Shown here piece by piece: positions 26,369-36,356 of a stretch of 64,000 nucleotides of DNA. The DNA lies in assembly GCF_004364635.1 (NCBI RefSeq), contig NZ_SOAX01000003.1:1-64000 (forward strand), in the 5' to 3' direction. The stretch's first letter is position 1, and every line of letters begins with the position of its first letter. The notes below the pieces were generated by a model. It was given only the letters and a program-made list of their open reading frames with translations, was not told the DNA's origin and did not search any database. The position numbers and the translations under genes were made by a program. Source of the DNA: Halospina denitrificans. Lineage in GTDB: Bacteria > Pseudomonadota > Gammaproteobacteria > Pseudomonadales > Oleiphilaceae.

Positions 26369-28504
26369 ATGGCCCACCACCGCCCTGCTCCACTTGTCGT
26401 CCTGCCATTGTTTTTCACCCTGGCAGCCAATGTCTCCCTGGCGCGGGACGAAAGCCAGAGTTCTTACCATGAGCTGCCCGGGGCCCCGGAGATGGCCGCC
26501 CCCGAGACCGGGGACCTGCCCCAGGTCCTCACCGCCAGCCGCCTGCGGCAGTCCAAGGCCAACACGCCGGGGACCGTGACTATCCTTGAGGGCGAATTCA
26601 TTCGCGACCTCGGGATTCTGAACCTGTGGGATGTGTTCCGCCTCGTACCCGGTATGACTGTCGGGTATGTGGGCAGTAATGATCCGGTGGTGAGCTATCA
26701 CGGTACCGTGGCGGTTGAGCAGCGCCGCCTCCAGGTGCTTGTGGATGGCCGCTCCTATTACAATGCGAGCCTGGCGGATATGGACTGGACCAACCTGCCG
26801 GTTCCGCTGGACGAAGTGGAACGCATCGAGGTTACCCGCGGCCCCAACGCGGCCTCTTACGGCGCGAACTCATTCCTGGCCGTCATCAACATCATCACGC
26901 GGTCCCCCAGCGATACCCATGGTGTCGAGCTGCGGGGAAGCGAGGGGCTCAGGGGCGATGACGGTTTCGGCCACTATTACGGGTCAATCGGTTCCCGAAA
27001 CGGTCCCCTGGACTGGCGGCTTTCGCTCAATCAAAGGCGCAGCGATGGTTTTGATTTCCGGTATGCGCGCGATGACACCGGCAGCCGCACGGATGAGAAA
27101 GTCGATAATTACGACGGCTATGACACCCTGTCACTGAACTATGCCGGTGAACTGGAACTGAGCGCAGCTGACACGCTGGATATGGAAATGGGCTATCACG
27201 ACGTCCATGAAGAAGAGGATCCGGCCCTGTACAGCAACTTCAACCCCCAGAACAAACCCACAACCTCCGGTGAGGACTGGCATGCGTCGCTGAAATGGCA
27301 TCACGAACCTGCCACGGACCGTTTTTTCCATTTCCAGCTCTATTATCAAACCCGTGAACGACGCCGTACCATCCGCGCCCGGGTGGACGAGCTGGTCCCG
27401 GATGCGCCCGCTTTCGAAGCCGATGTGAACGAGGATCTGGAAGAAGAGCGGGTGCATGCGGAGTTCCAGCAGACCCACATCCTCAGCCCGGCCTTGCGTA
27501 TTGTTTATGGCGCCAGCTACCGCGAGGATCGCTACGAGTCGGACACGTTTTTTAACGGAGAGGGTGAGACCAATCGGAGCCGGGTATTCTCCAACATCGA
27601 GTATTCACTGACACCCTGGTTGGTTGCCAACGTCGGCGGCATGTGGGAGGAGGACAGCCTCGGCGGTGACTTTTTCTCCCCAAGGGGGGCAGCCAATATT
27701 CATCTGAGCCAGAACCAGACGCTCCGGTTCGTGGTCTCCAAGGCCCATCGTTTGCCGGATCCGTTTGAATCCTCGCCGAACTGGCAGTATCGCGCGGCCA
27801 ACGTTTCTCCGGATGCCCTGGCCGAGCTGATCGAAGGCGAACGTGCTGGCCCCTCCGTCACACCTTCAAGTCCCGACAACCCGATACAGCCACTGGAAGA
27901 GGAAACCATTCTTTCCCGGGAGCTGAGTTACCTGATCCAGCAGCGTCTCCGTGGTGGGCTTTTCCAGGCCGAGGTCAAGCTCTTCCGGGATTCGTTGACC
28001 AACCTTATCGCCGGCCAGACCAATCTCGGGGACGACCCCGACGACGAACAGCGCTGGGACCTGGACAACAGTGTTGATCTCACCCAGAAAGGCTTCGAAC
28101 TGGAAGGATCACTGAATCTGGGCGACAATTTTTTCAGGGCCACTTATGCGTACCTGGATACCGACGGAACCTATAAAGGGTCTCCCAATCAGGCCCGTGA
28201 CCCACAGTTTTACCTGACACTTGAGCAGCGGATGAATGCACGCCATAGTGGGAGCGCGACCTGGCTGCGGCGGTTCGGCGGCAACACCAGTGCGGCGTTT
28301 ACGTACTATTTTACGGACGAGATCCGGACCAACCACTTTGAAAGGCTCGACACGCGCCTGGCACGGAGCTGGCATTTTGAACAGAGTCTTGTTGAGCTCG
28401 CGGCCATCTATCGCCATTACCTGACGGATGATCCGCTGTACCGGGAAGACAATAACTGGGCCGACCGCAACCATTTCTTCGCGGAGGCACGCATCCGCTT
28501 CTGA
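26369..28504 (+). CDS. TonB-dependent outer-membrane receptor
   Basis: A 711-residue receptor: signal peptide (about residues 1-27), plug domain (about 45-175, with LVDGRSYYNASLADMDW and VERIEVTRGPNAASYGANSFLAVINIITR) and a 22-strand barrel ending in the C-terminal phenylalanine HFFAEARIRF. It imports a scarce ligand across the outer membrane using the TonB system. The ligand is unknown. The next two genes encode a periplasmic binding protein and a sensor kinase, which suggests a linked sensing and uptake unit. Confidence 0.9.
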   Translation: MAHHRPAPLVVLPLFFTLAANVSLARDESQSSYHELPGAPEMAAPETGDLPQVLTASRLRQSKANTPGTVTILEGEFIRDLGILNLWDVFRLVPGMTVGYVGSNDPVVSYHGTVAVEQRRLQVLVDGRSYYNASLADMDWTNLPVPLDEVERIEVTRGPNAASYGANSFLAVINIITRSPSDTHGVELRGSEGLRGDDGFGHYYGSIGSRNGPLDWRLSLNQRRSDGFDFRYARDDTGSRTDEKVDNYDGYDTLSLNYAGELELSAADTLDMEMGYHDVHEEEDPALYSNFNPQNKPTTSGEDWHASLKWHHEPATDRFFHFQLYYQTRERRRTIRARVDELVPDAPAFEADVNEDLEEERVHAEFQQTHILSPALRIVYGASYREDRYESDTFFNGEGETNRSRVFSNIEYSLTPWLVANVGGMWEEDSLGGDFFSPRGAANIHLSQNQTLRFVVSKAHRLPDPFESSPNWQYRAANVSPDALAELIEGERAGPSVTPSSPDNPIQPLEEETILSRELSYLIQQRLRGGLFQAEVKLFRDSLTNLIAGQTNLGDDPDDEQRWDLDNSVDLTQKGFELEGSLNLGDNFFRATYAYLDTDGTYKGSPNQARDPQFYLTLEQRMNARHSGSATWLRRFGGNTSAAFTYYFTDEIRTNHFERLDTRLARSWHFEQSLVELAAIYRHYLTDDPLYREDNNWADRNHFFAEARIRF

Positions 28505-28513
28505 TGGATCAGC

Positions 28514-29452
28514 ATGATGGATAATAATAACATACAGGCAAGGAAAGGCCTGCTCCCAACCTGGAGGGGCCTGGGGCGGCATCTCGGCGTGTTTCTGCTG
28601 CTCTCCCTCGTCAGCGCGGGATCTGGCGCGGAACAGGACCGACTTTTTTTCGCTGGCGGGGATGACCCGGCGCTCACCGAGCTGATCCAATCCCGAGTTG
28701 AAGCCCGTTTCGGTAACCGCCTGGATCTCGCCCCCTACAACCAGCAAACCGCCAGTGATGCCCTGGTCCTCACCGCTAGTGCCGATGCCCTTGCCGAGGT
28801 TCGGGCCAATAATCCGGATCAACCGGTTGTTTCCCTGTTCAGTACCTCCGGTGAAACCAAGCGGATTATTGACAGCGCCGGGCGATTTTCCGCCATCTAT
28901 TCCGATCCGCCCCTGGATCGACAGCTTGAGCTCGGCCAGTTGATTATCCCCAGGGCGCGAACGGTTGCGATACTGAGCTCACGCGAACAGGCCGACTCCT
29001 TTGATCAGGTGATCGATTCGGCCGAACGCCTGGGCCTGGAGGCGCGGGTTTTTGTGGTTTCCTCCCCGGACACCCTGATCCGCGACCTGACCCGCGCCCT
29101 CGCCTACGGTGACTTTGTACTCGGCACGCCTGACAGTCGCATATTCAATCGCAACACGGTCAAACCCCTGCTACTGACGAGTTACCGACGCAACCGCCTG
29201 GTCATTGGGCCGACCAGGCCTTTCGTGAGGGCGGGATCGGTTGCCTCCACCTATACCCCGGCAGAAGATCAGGTTGATGAGGGACTGCAGCTTGTGGAGG
29301 CCTGGTTCGAAACCGGCGAGCTGCCGGACCCCCGGTATCCCGACGAGTTTCAGGTCATCATCAACGAACAGGTGGCCCGTTCAATGAATCTCCCCCTCCC
29401 CGGTGAAGAATCACTCAGGGAATCCCTGATTTCCAGAGAGGATGAACAGTGA
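28514..29452 (+). CDS. Periplasmic binding protein of the ABC_sub_bind type
   Basis: A 312-residue exported protein with an N-terminal signal (GVFLLLSLVSAGSGA) and a two-lobed fold like the ABC_sub_bind/TrpX-type substrate-binding proteins (ARTVAILSSREQADSFDQVIDSAERLGLEARVFVVSSPD). No ABC permease or ATPase gene accompanies it. It overlaps the hybrid kinase start by 4 bases, so it may present a ligand to that kinase rather than to a transporter (inference). Confidence 0.7.
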   Translation: MMDNNNIQARKGLLPTWRGLGRHLGVFLLLSLVSAGSGAEQDRLFFAGGDDPALTELIQSRVEARFGNRLDLAPYNQQTASDALVLTASADALAEVRANNPDQPVVSLFSTSGETKRIIDSAGRFSAIYSDPPLDRQLELGQLIIPRARTVAILSSREQADSFDQVIDSAERLGLEARVFVVSSPDTLIRDLTRALAYGDFVLGTPDSRIFNRNTVKPLLLTSYRRNRLVIGPTRPFVRAGSVASTYTPAEDQVDEGLQLVEAWFETGELPDPRYPDEFQVIINEQVARSMNLPLPGEESLRESLISREDEQ

Positions 29453-31398
29453 CGGCACAACGACGGACCCGCTGGACGCTTTACCACCGACTGCTGATGC
29501 TCGGCATGCTGCCCGCCCTGATCATGTTTCTGCTCATGCTGATGTACTTCACTCAGGCACGGCTGGACGATACGCGCAAAAGCCTGTTCCAGGGGACGCA
29601 GCTGATCGCGGATAATCTCGCCCCGGCGGTGGAATTCCCGGTCATCGCGGGCAATCGCCAGGAGTTGAATGCGCTGCTTCAGCAGACGCTTGAGCGCTCC
29701 CGGGTCAAGCGGATCGAGGTGCGTGATCGCGATGGCGACGTGGTGGGCAAGGCGGGCAGCATCTCCGACAGCAACCCGGAGAACCTGCACCATTTCGAGA
29801 GCCAGATCCTGCGTGAAGCTGTGAGCCTTGAGAACGAGGGATTTTCTGCCGGGCTTGGCAATTTCGGCGAGTCGTTTGACAGAAACGAACGCCGAATCGG
29901 TACGGTTCAGGTTACGGTCTCCGAGGCCATACTTGCGGCCGAGCAACAGGATATACTCTGGACATCCGCAGGCATTGGACTGACCCTTTTTGCGGCCACG
30001 CTTATCTTCAGTGGCCGGGTGGCCTACCGCTTCAGCGTTCCCATTGAACGCCTGGCCCGCAATGTCAGCAATCTGCCAAATGGTGATCTGGAGGTGCACA
30101 CGGGTGACACCCCGGTTGCCCGGGAACTGCAGACGCTGGAGGATGCCATCCAGTCCATGGCCAGCCGTCTCGAATCGGCGGAGTCGGAACGCGAGATCAG
30201 TTTCCAGCAACTGGCGGAGGCGCGTGACAAGGCGGAGCAGGCAAGCAACGCCAAATCTGACTTCCTGGCCATGATGAGCCACGAACTGCGCACCCCGCTT
30301 CACGGTATTATCGGCATGCTCCAGTTACTGGAACAGGACTCGCTCAGCGCCCAGCAGCAGGATTATCTGATCACCGCCCGTCAATCCACCGAGGACCTGC
30401 TGGTCATTATCAATGACATTCTGGATTTCTCGCGGATTGAGCGGGGCCGGCTGGAACTTGACCAGGTTCCCTTCGACCCGCGCAGCGTGATCGAAAACTG
30501 TTTTGCCTCGTACCGCCACGACGCCGAGGCGCATCACCTGGATTACCAGATCCGGTGGCGCGGCGAATGGCATGAGGGTCTGGAAGCTTATGGGGATCCG
30601 GGACGATTACGCCAGGTCCTGGCCCATCTCATCGGTAATGCCATCAAATTCACCCCAGAGGGCTACGTGTTCGTGACGGCGCACTGGTCCCGGAACGAGG
30701 ACTCCGAGGGACTGCTGACGTGTGAAATTGAGGACAGCGGCGCCGGCATTCCCGCGGACCGGCTCAGCGATATGTTCAATACCTTTGAACAGCTCGATGG
30801 CTCGGCGTCGAGGCGCTTCGGGGGGACGGGGCTCGGGTTGCCTCTGGTCCAGAGGCTTGTGGAGCTGATGGGAGGCCACATCGCGGTGGACAGCGATCCG
30901 GGCTGCGGCAGCCGTTTCCGGTTCATTATACCGATGGCGCTGCATCAGCCCGAGACGGAGCTTGGCGACTCGCCCGTGCGAGAGATGGAGGAACGGCAAT
31001 TAATGGGCGGAACCTCGGACTACGAAGCACTGGTAGTGGAGGACAATGCCGTGAATCAGCGCGTGGCGGCGCGCCTTCTGGAAACCCTCGGATTCCACGT
31101 GCGCTGTGCCTCGAATGGGGCCGCGGCCGTTGACGATATTGAGTCCCGTGATATGGGGTACGACGTGGTGCTGATGGATTGCCAGATGCCCGTCATGGAT
31201 GGCTGGGAAGCCACGCGCCGCATCCGCAACTGGGAGCGCCAGCATAATCGCTCCCAGATGCCGATCATTGCCATGACAGCCGATGTGCTCCCGGATACGG
31301 AGAAATCCTGCCTTGCCTCGGGCATGGATGCCTATCTGCCCAAACCGGTCCGCCGTGACAACCTCCGCGACGCGCTCAAGCGTTTGATCAACCTCTAG
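29449..31398 (+). CDS. Hybrid sensor histidine kinase with receiver domain
   Basis: A 649-residue inner-membrane kinase. Two membrane helices (about residues 12-35 and 165-190) flank a periplasmic sensor; a HAMP segment follows, then HisKA with His278 in SHELRTPLHG, an ATPase domain (NAIKFTPEGYV, DSGAGIP, GGTGLGLPL) and a receiver with Asp577 in VLMDCQMPVMDG. There is no HPt domain, so phosphotransfer must involve a separate HPt protein outside the window. Coupled by overlap to the binding-protein gene. Confidence 0.92.
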   Translation: MTAQRRTRWTLYHRLLMLGMLPALIMFLLMLMYFTQARLDDTRKSLFQGTQLIADNLAPAVEFPVIAGNRQELNALLQQTLERSRVKRIEVRDRDGDVVGKAGSISDSNPENLHHFESQILREAVSLENEGFSAGLGNFGESFDRNERRIGTVQVTVSEAILAAEQQDILWTSAGIGLTLFAATLIFSGRVAYRFSVPIERLARNVSNLPNGDLEVHTGDTPVARELQTLEDAIQSMASRLESAESEREISFQQLAEARDKAEQASNAKSDFLAMMSHELRTPLHGIIGMLQLLEQDSLSAQQQDYLITARQSTEDLLVIINDILDFSRIERGRLELDQVPFDPRSVIENCFASYRHDAEAHHLDYQIRWRGEWHEGLEAYGDPGRLRQVLAHLIGNAIKFTPEGYVFVTAHWSRNEDSEGLLTCEIEDSGAGIPADRLSDMFNTFEQLDGSASRRFGGTGLGLPLVQRLVELMGGHIAVDSDPGCGSRFRFIIPMALHQPETELGDSPVREMEERQLMGGTSDYEALVVEDNAVNQRVAARLLETLGFHVRCASNGAAAVDDIESRDMGYDVVLMDCQMPVMDGWEATRRIRNWERQHNRSQMPIIAMTADVLPDTEKSCLASGMDAYLPKPVRRDNLRDALKRLINL

Positions 31399-31401
31399 GG
31401 A

Positions 31402-32769
31402 TCAGGTTGAGCTGACATCCCGCATGGTCACGAACTCCTCAGCGGATGTGGGGTGAATACCGATGGTCTGGTCAAAGTCCGCCTTGGTGGCACCGGCCTT
31501 AAGGGCCACGGCAATGCCCTGCATCATTTCACCGGCATCTGGACCAACCATGTGGGCGCCAACGACGCGGTCTGAATCGTCATCCACGATCAGTTTCATC
31601 AATATGCGTTCGTCCCGCCCGGACAGGGTGTGTTTCATGGGCTTGAAGTGCGTGCGGTAGACGCGGATGCGCCCGCACTCTTCGCGCGCATCCTCCTCGG
31701 TCAGCCCGACCGTGCCGATGGGTGGCTGACAGAAAACGGCCGAGGGGATATTGCGGTAGTCCATGGTTTTTGTCCCCTCCCCGAACAGATGATCGGAAAG
31801 GACCATGGCCTGCTCGATCGCCACGGGTGTGAGCTGTGGCGTCCCGATCACATCCCCGAGCGCATGGATGCTGGGAACGCTGGTCTGGAAATGCCGGTCC
31901 GTACGGATCGAGCTAGTCTCGTTGAGTTCAACGCCAACAGCTTCCAGGCCCAGACCTTCCACCAGGGGCTTTCGCCCGGTAGCCGCGAGCACCAGGCCGG
32001 CTTCCAGGGTGGAGCCATCATTAAGGCGCACCTGGTAGGCTGAATCGCCGGAGGCCTCAACAGCATCGATATTGGTGTTGAAGCGCAGGGTGACGCCTTT
32101 CTTGGGCAGCTCTTCCGCCAGGAATCGACGCACATCACCGTCAAATCCGCGCAGGAACAGCTCGCCCCGATAGATGAGCGTGGTCTCGACGCCGAGCCCC
32201 GCGAGAATGCCCGCAAACTCGACAGCGATGTAGCCGCCACCCCAGACCACGGCTTTTTCCGGGAGCTGGTCCAGGTAGAACATGTCATCGGAGGTGTGGA
32301 GATGTTCGCGCCCCGGAATAGCCGGGGTGTCGGAGGTGCTGCCGGTCGCAACGGTGATTCGCCGTGCCGACAGAGTCTCGTTGTCGACGGAGACCTCGTT
32401 AGGTCCCGTCACCCGCGCGTTACCCCGATAAAGATCAACACCGGCATTATCCAGCAGGCGTTGATAGATGCCGTTCAGCCGCTGGATCTCCGTGTCCTTG
32501 TTTTCCCGCAGCGTGCGCCAGTTGAACTGGACCGCCTCGGGTGCAACCGAAAACCCATACCCGGCAGCATCCTCCACGTCTTCCCGGACATGGGAGGCAT
32601 AGACAAAGAGCTTCTTGGGCACGCAGCCAACATTCACACAGGTGCCGCCAAGGTCCCCCCTCTCGACGATGGCAACGCGTGCCCCGAGACCGGCTGAAAC
32701 CCGTGCCAGGCGAACACCGCCGGACCCCGCTCCAATGACAACAAGATCATAGTCATACGCTTCGGACAC
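31402..32769 (-). CDS. gorA: Glutathione-disulfide reductase
   Basis: A 455-residue cytosolic flavoenzyme that reduces glutathione disulfide with NADPH. It has the FAD fold GAGSGGV, the redox disulfide C44VNVGC49, an NADPH-binding region (AVVWGGGYIAVEFAGILAG), and the dimer-interface catalytic motif IGIHPTSAEEF. Length is typical of Gor. It is convergent with the hybrid kinase and 24 bases downstream of gspM. Confidence 0.93.
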   Translation of the reverse strand: MSEAYDYDLVVIGAGSGGVRLARVSAGLGARVAIVERGDLGGTCVNVGCVPKKLFVYASHVREDVEDAAGYGFSVAPEAVQFNWRTLRENKDTEIQRLNGIYQRLLDNAGVDLYRGNARVTGPNEVSVDNETLSARRITVATGSTSDTPAIPGREHLHTSDDMFYLDQLPEKAVVWGGGYIAVEFAGILAGLGVETTLIYRGELFLRGFDGDVRRFLAEELPKKGVTLRFNTNIDAVEASGDSAYQVRLNDGSTLEAGLVLAATGRKPLVEGLGLEAVGVELNETSSIRTDRHFQTSVPSIHALGDVIGTPQLTPVAIEQAMVLSDHLFGEGTKTMDYRNIPSAVFCQPPIGTVGLTEEDAREECGRIRVYRTHFKPMKHTLSGRDERILMKLIVDDDSDRVVGAHMVGPDAGEMMQGIAVALKAGATKADFDQTIGIHPTSAEEFVTMRDVSST

Positions 32770-32793
32770 GAGTGCCTACTCCTCTTTTAAGAA

Positions 32794-33315
32794 TCAGATT
32801 TCCAGTGTAATACGTGCGTCAACAAGCCCGGGTTGATCGGCCCGGTCCAGCGACGCCTGGTCAACCGCAATCCCGTACTTGCTCTCAAGGTGAGCCAGCC
32901 ACTGGGTCAGATCGGTAAAGGGCACCTGTTCAAGCCAGATCCGCATTGTCTGGTCCCCACTGGGTTCAAAACGCTGCAGCGGCATCCCCGACTTATCCGC
33001 GGAGTCCGTCACGGTCTTGAGCAGGTCATCATCCCCGAGGCTTCCCGTCTGGCCGGGCTCGTTATTCATTTCTGCCACGGCCCTGGCGGCCGTTTCCTTG
33101 CTCCGCACCCATTCCAGGAGTTCACGCGAGGATTCCATATCCGCCTGCGCATCCGCCCGGAATTCCGCAACAGGTCGCCAGACGAACAGGTACGCAAAGG
33201 TGATGGCGACTGCCAGCGCAAGCACCTGCAGGGCTTTCTGGTCTCTGCTGCTGAGCTGGTCGTACTGCGCAGTCAGCTTCTGAACCAGCGGCATCCGTTT
33301 GAGGTTCTCCAGCAC
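32794..33315 (-). CDS. gspM: Type II secretion protein GspM
   Basis: A 173-residue inner-membrane protein with one helix near residues 30-47 (ALQVLALAVAITFAYLFVW) and a periplasmic ferredoxin-like domain, as in GspM. With GspL it links the secretion ATPase to the pseudopilus. It is the last gene of the run, 3 bases after gspL, and no gspN follows. Confidence 0.88.
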   Translation of the reverse strand: MLENLKRMPLVQKLTAQYDQLSSRDQKALQVLALAVAITFAYLFVWRPVAEFRADAQADMESSRELLEWVRSKETAARAVAEMNNEPGQTGSLGDDDLLKTVTDSADKSGMPLQRFEPSGDQTMRIWLEQVPFTDLTQWLAHLESKYGIAVDQASLDRADQPGLVDARITLEI

Positions 33316-33318
33316 GGG

Positions 33319-34593
33319 TCAGCCTCCCTGGGTGATGGTTAAACGGGCACGGGTTCCGTCGTCGTTATTGACCACGGAACCGATCTGGGCACTGAGCCCG
33401 GCGTTACTCAGACCGGTACGCATGCTATCAAGCTGGGAAAAACTCTCGCCGCGCAGCTCAACCCGGAGCTCGCCCCGCTGGGCGCTGAATTGGATGGCAT
33501 CAAAATGCAGGCTCTCGGAATTAGTCAGCTGCTGGTATTGATGACCCGTATAGCGCAGCAGTGTCAGGAACTCACCTCCTTTGCCGCCCTCTTCCGCGGC
33601 CCTGAGCTTACCGGTAAGTACGCGTTTGACGTTACCTGCATGGGTGCGCGTGTCATTCGGGAAAAGATCATCGTAGATCGCCATGGCCTGCCGGTTGAAA
33701 CGGTGCGCCTGTTGCTCATAGTAATACCCCTCCGCCAGCATGAACCCCAGCTGCAGCACAATGCCGATGGCGGCAACCACGGCCACCGGACGCCAGCGAC
33801 GCAGTGGATGCTGACGGGTATCGGCGGGGGCAAAACGTCCCTGGCAGAGGTTGATGACGCCCGCGCCCTCAGCAAGCGCTCCCCGGGCCATAAGGGCAAG
33901 AGGTGACTCTGTCAGTTCTTCCATGTGCACCAGCGCGTCCGGGTTCTGGTCCAGGGCGGCCAGAGCCATTCGGTGCTTTTCCTGGGCTTCGGAGGTGGCG
34001 AGGACCTGGAGCCCCGGAGGCGTTTCGCTTCCCCGGGAGTCGACCAGTGAATCCACAAAAACCGAAAGGGCCTCCACGGCAACGGCATACCAGGCACCAT
34101 CCCGGGAATGAATGAGGGCCTGCTCCGTCTCGACCAGGATGGTCCACTGGTGTTTATCCAGCGGCAGCAGCATGGCATCCGCGTAGATGGCGCCTACAGG
34201 GTATTCCCAGGCCTCAAGGCGTTCCATGTAGGCTTGAAGGGTGGGCTCGTCAATTGCGGCAACCTGCCACTCGTTATTGCTCTGGCTGCCCAGGGCCAGG
34301 TGAACGGAATCGATGTCCTGAGCTATCTGTTCCTCGACGGCGAAAGGCAGCGCCTGGTGGATGACACGCTTCTGCCGCCCCGGAATCCGGGCGGTGCAAT
34401 GGGTGACGTCAAAAGCGGAGATGATGCCGGCAATCTGCACCCTGGAGACATCAAGTTCCCCAAGCCGCGCTTCGATCTCTGCACGCTCGGCCCCTTCCCC
34501 ATGGGCATGAGTTTCGCCGGCAACATCAGCCAGGAGCCAGTCATAGCATGAAGGCGTGTCAGGGTTGTCCCTGAGGAACAGAGTGTAAGCCAT
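33319..34593 (-). CDS. gspL: Type II secretion protein GspL
   Basis: A 424-residue protein with an N-terminal actin-like cytoplasmic domain, one membrane helix near residue 270 (PVAVVAAIGIVLQLGFMLAEG) and a periplasmic ferredoxin-like C-terminal domain. In the secretion platform it binds the GspE ATPase and GspM. It lies 30 bases after gspK. Confidence 0.9.
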   Translation of the reverse strand: MAYTLFLRDNPDTPSCYDWLLADVAGETHAHGEGAERAEIEARLGELDVSRVQIAGIISAFDVTHCTARIPGRQKRVIHQALPFAVEEQIAQDIDSVHLALGSQSNNEWQVAAIDEPTLQAYMERLEAWEYPVGAIYADAMLLPLDKHQWTILVETEQALIHSRDGAWYAVAVEALSVFVDSLVDSRGSETPPGLQVLATSEAQEKHRMALAALDQNPDALVHMEELTESPLALMARGALAEGAGVINLCQGRFAPADTRQHPLRRWRPVAVVAAIGIVLQLGFMLAEGYYYEQQAHRFNRQAMAIYDDLFPNDTRTHAGNVKRVLTGKLRAAEEGGKGGEFLTLLRYTGHQYQQLTNSESLHFDAIQFSAQRGELRVELRGESFSQLDSMRTGLSNAGLSAQIGSVVNNDDGTRARLTITQGG

Positions 34594-34623
34594 AGTTCTG
34601 TGCCGATCCGTCTCGTTCTGGAG

Positions 34624-35613
34624 TTATTCAGAAGCCTGGATGCGCTCCTTGGTAATCAGGCCGGTGCGGCCACTGTCTCTGGACAAGGTTACCACGTCAC
34701 CCTGTTGATTGCGTTGAACCAACGATACCAGACGGTGCACCGAACCGCTCACACTCACCCGTGCAGCAATCTCAAAAAATGAAGTGGTAACCCCCAGCCC
34801 GTCGCTCTTGAGTCCCAGGCCGCTGAATTCCCGCCGAGCCAGGAAGTCCTTCACGCTCTCAAAGGCGCCCTCTTCTGCAGCCGAAACCACGGACTCCGCC
34901 TGGCCCTGGGAAATCCGATCATGCAGGGACTGGATCACGGGCGCGCTGGCGAAGTTGACGTTGATGGTGCCCTGGCGGGTGGGCAATGCCGCCACATGGG
35001 GGCGCAATGCCTGGTAGTCCTCATCCGTGATTCCCTGCATCAGGCGCAGCTCCGACACATGGGTAAAGGGTTGATCCGCAGCCCTGTAGGGCGGGTCCAT
35101 GGCCATGTAGTCGCCGTCCTCGGCGCCCCCGCCTCCGGTGCGCTGATCGTCGCGGTCGATCCAGTCGATCAGGGTTTCGACCCGGACCGAGCGGATATCC
35201 AACGCAACCAGCAACCGCTCGAAACGTTCGCGGCTGAGTTGGTTGATATCACCGTTCTGCCCGACCAGGGAATTCAGGTTAAGTTTTCCCTGCAGATCGT
35301 TGATCTGCGCCTCAATTGCGCCCGCATCAACCGGAAAGGCCACAGCTGCTTTCGCCCACTGCTCGCCACGATGGTCCACGCCCTGGGTACCGTCCTGGGA
35401 GTCTTCCATATCCCGGTTGAGGATCTGGCGCCCGAAAGCTTCGGCACCAAGGGCCAGGCTCTGGGCCTTGGACTGGGTCAGGTAACTCGTGGCCCTCTGG
35501 ATCATCAGGTCCTGACGGGACATCATCCCGGCAGCCAGGATCGAGCCCAGGGCAAATGCCATGAGTACGATGATCAGAGCGACCCCCTGCTGTGAGCTGC
35601 GACGCTGCTTCAT
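34624..35613 (-). CDS. gspK: Type II secretion minor pseudopilin GspK
   Basis: A 329-residue protein with a short leader and hydrophobic helix GVALIIVLMAFALGS, lacking the Glu5 typical of other pseudopilins, as expected for GspK. The large C-terminal part (LNLNSLVGQNGDINQLSRERF, DWIDRDDQ) carries the alpha-domain of GspK, which caps the pseudopilus tip with GspI and GspJ. It overlaps gspJ by 4 bases. Confidence 0.92.
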   Translation of the reverse strand: MKQRRSSQQGVALIIVLMAFALGSILAAGMMSRQDLMIQRATSYLTQSKAQSLALGAEAFGRQILNRDMEDSQDGTQGVDHRGEQWAKAAVAFPVDAGAIEAQINDLQGKLNLNSLVGQNGDINQLSRERFERLLVALDIRSVRVETLIDWIDRDDQRTGGGGAEDGDYMAMDPPYRAADQPFTHVSELRLMQGITDEDYQALRPHVAALPTRQGTINVNFASAPVIQSLHDRISQGQAESVVSAAEEGAFESVKDFLARREFSGLGLKSDGLGVTTSFFEIAARVSVSGSVHRLVSLVQRNQQGDVVTLSRDSGRTGLITKERIQASE

Positions 35614-36356
35614 GGGCGTTCCCCCTGGCCTTGCTCCTCCTCGCCATTATCCTGGTTTTCACCGCCTCCCTGGGGAGCAGAGAAAGAAGCCGACGGTGTC
35701 TCTCCCAGACCCACAACACGCCGGAGGGTGCCAAAGCGCTCGTGCTCAAAGGTGACCTCAACTGCACGCGGCATGGTGCTCATTGCCGCAGCCGGGCCAC
35801 CCTGCCCCTGTTGGGGTTGCGTCTGACTCTGGCCCTGACCGTCTTGCTGGTTTTTTGGCCAGTCCTCAACCCAGTTGTCATCGGCGTCAAGGAAACGGAC
35901 CTCCATTGCCTCAACGTGGCTCATCACCTGCTGCTCCCGCGATTCGGAATTCGAGGCCCGGTCGACGACGCTCCAGAATCGGCGTATGACGCGGCCCTCA
36001 ATCTCGTTATGCTCCCAGGCGACGCGCTGGAGTTCGCTGCGGCGTTTGCCCAGCGGGTTGCGCCACCCCTGGCGTGTCAGTGCCAGGTTGATGTTCTGGT
36101 TGCGGCTTGTCATCGACGGCACGGATTCCCCGAAACCGTCCTTGACCGGCCGTTTGATGGCCTGAAACAGATCCCGTTCAAGGAGTGACATGGTGCGCTG
36201 CACCTCCCGGAACTGTCCGGATACCCGCTCCACACCCTCGCGCGAGGCCATGAGCGTATCCATCACCTGCCATACACCGAGAGAGAGCATGGCGGTAATG
36301 AACACGGCAACCAGAATCTCGAGAAGCGTGAACCCTCCCTGCTGACCTCGATGCAT
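35610..36356 (-). CDS. gspJ: Type II secretion minor pseudopilin GspJ
   Basis: A 248-residue minor pseudopilin with the prepilin cleavage motif GGFTLLEILVAV, then a periplasmic domain containing MSLLERDLFQAIKRPV, typical of GspJ. The C-terminal tail is unusually long and rich in Gln, Gly and Glu (QGQSQTQPQQGQGG), likely disordered. It forms the tip complex with GspI and GspK. It shares one base with gspI's end. Confidence 0.9.
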   Translation of the reverse strand: MHRGQQGGFTLLEILVAVFITAMLSLGVWQVMDTLMASREGVERVSGQFREVQRTMSLLERDLFQAIKRPVKDGFGESVPSMTSRNQNINLALTRQGWRNPLGKRRSELQRVAWEHNEIEGRVIRRFWSVVDRASNSESREQQVMSHVEAMEVRFLDADDNWVEDWPKNQQDGQGQSQTQPQQGQGGPAAAMSTMPRAVEVTFEHERFGTLRRVVGLGETPSASFSAPQGGGENQDNGEEEQGQGERP

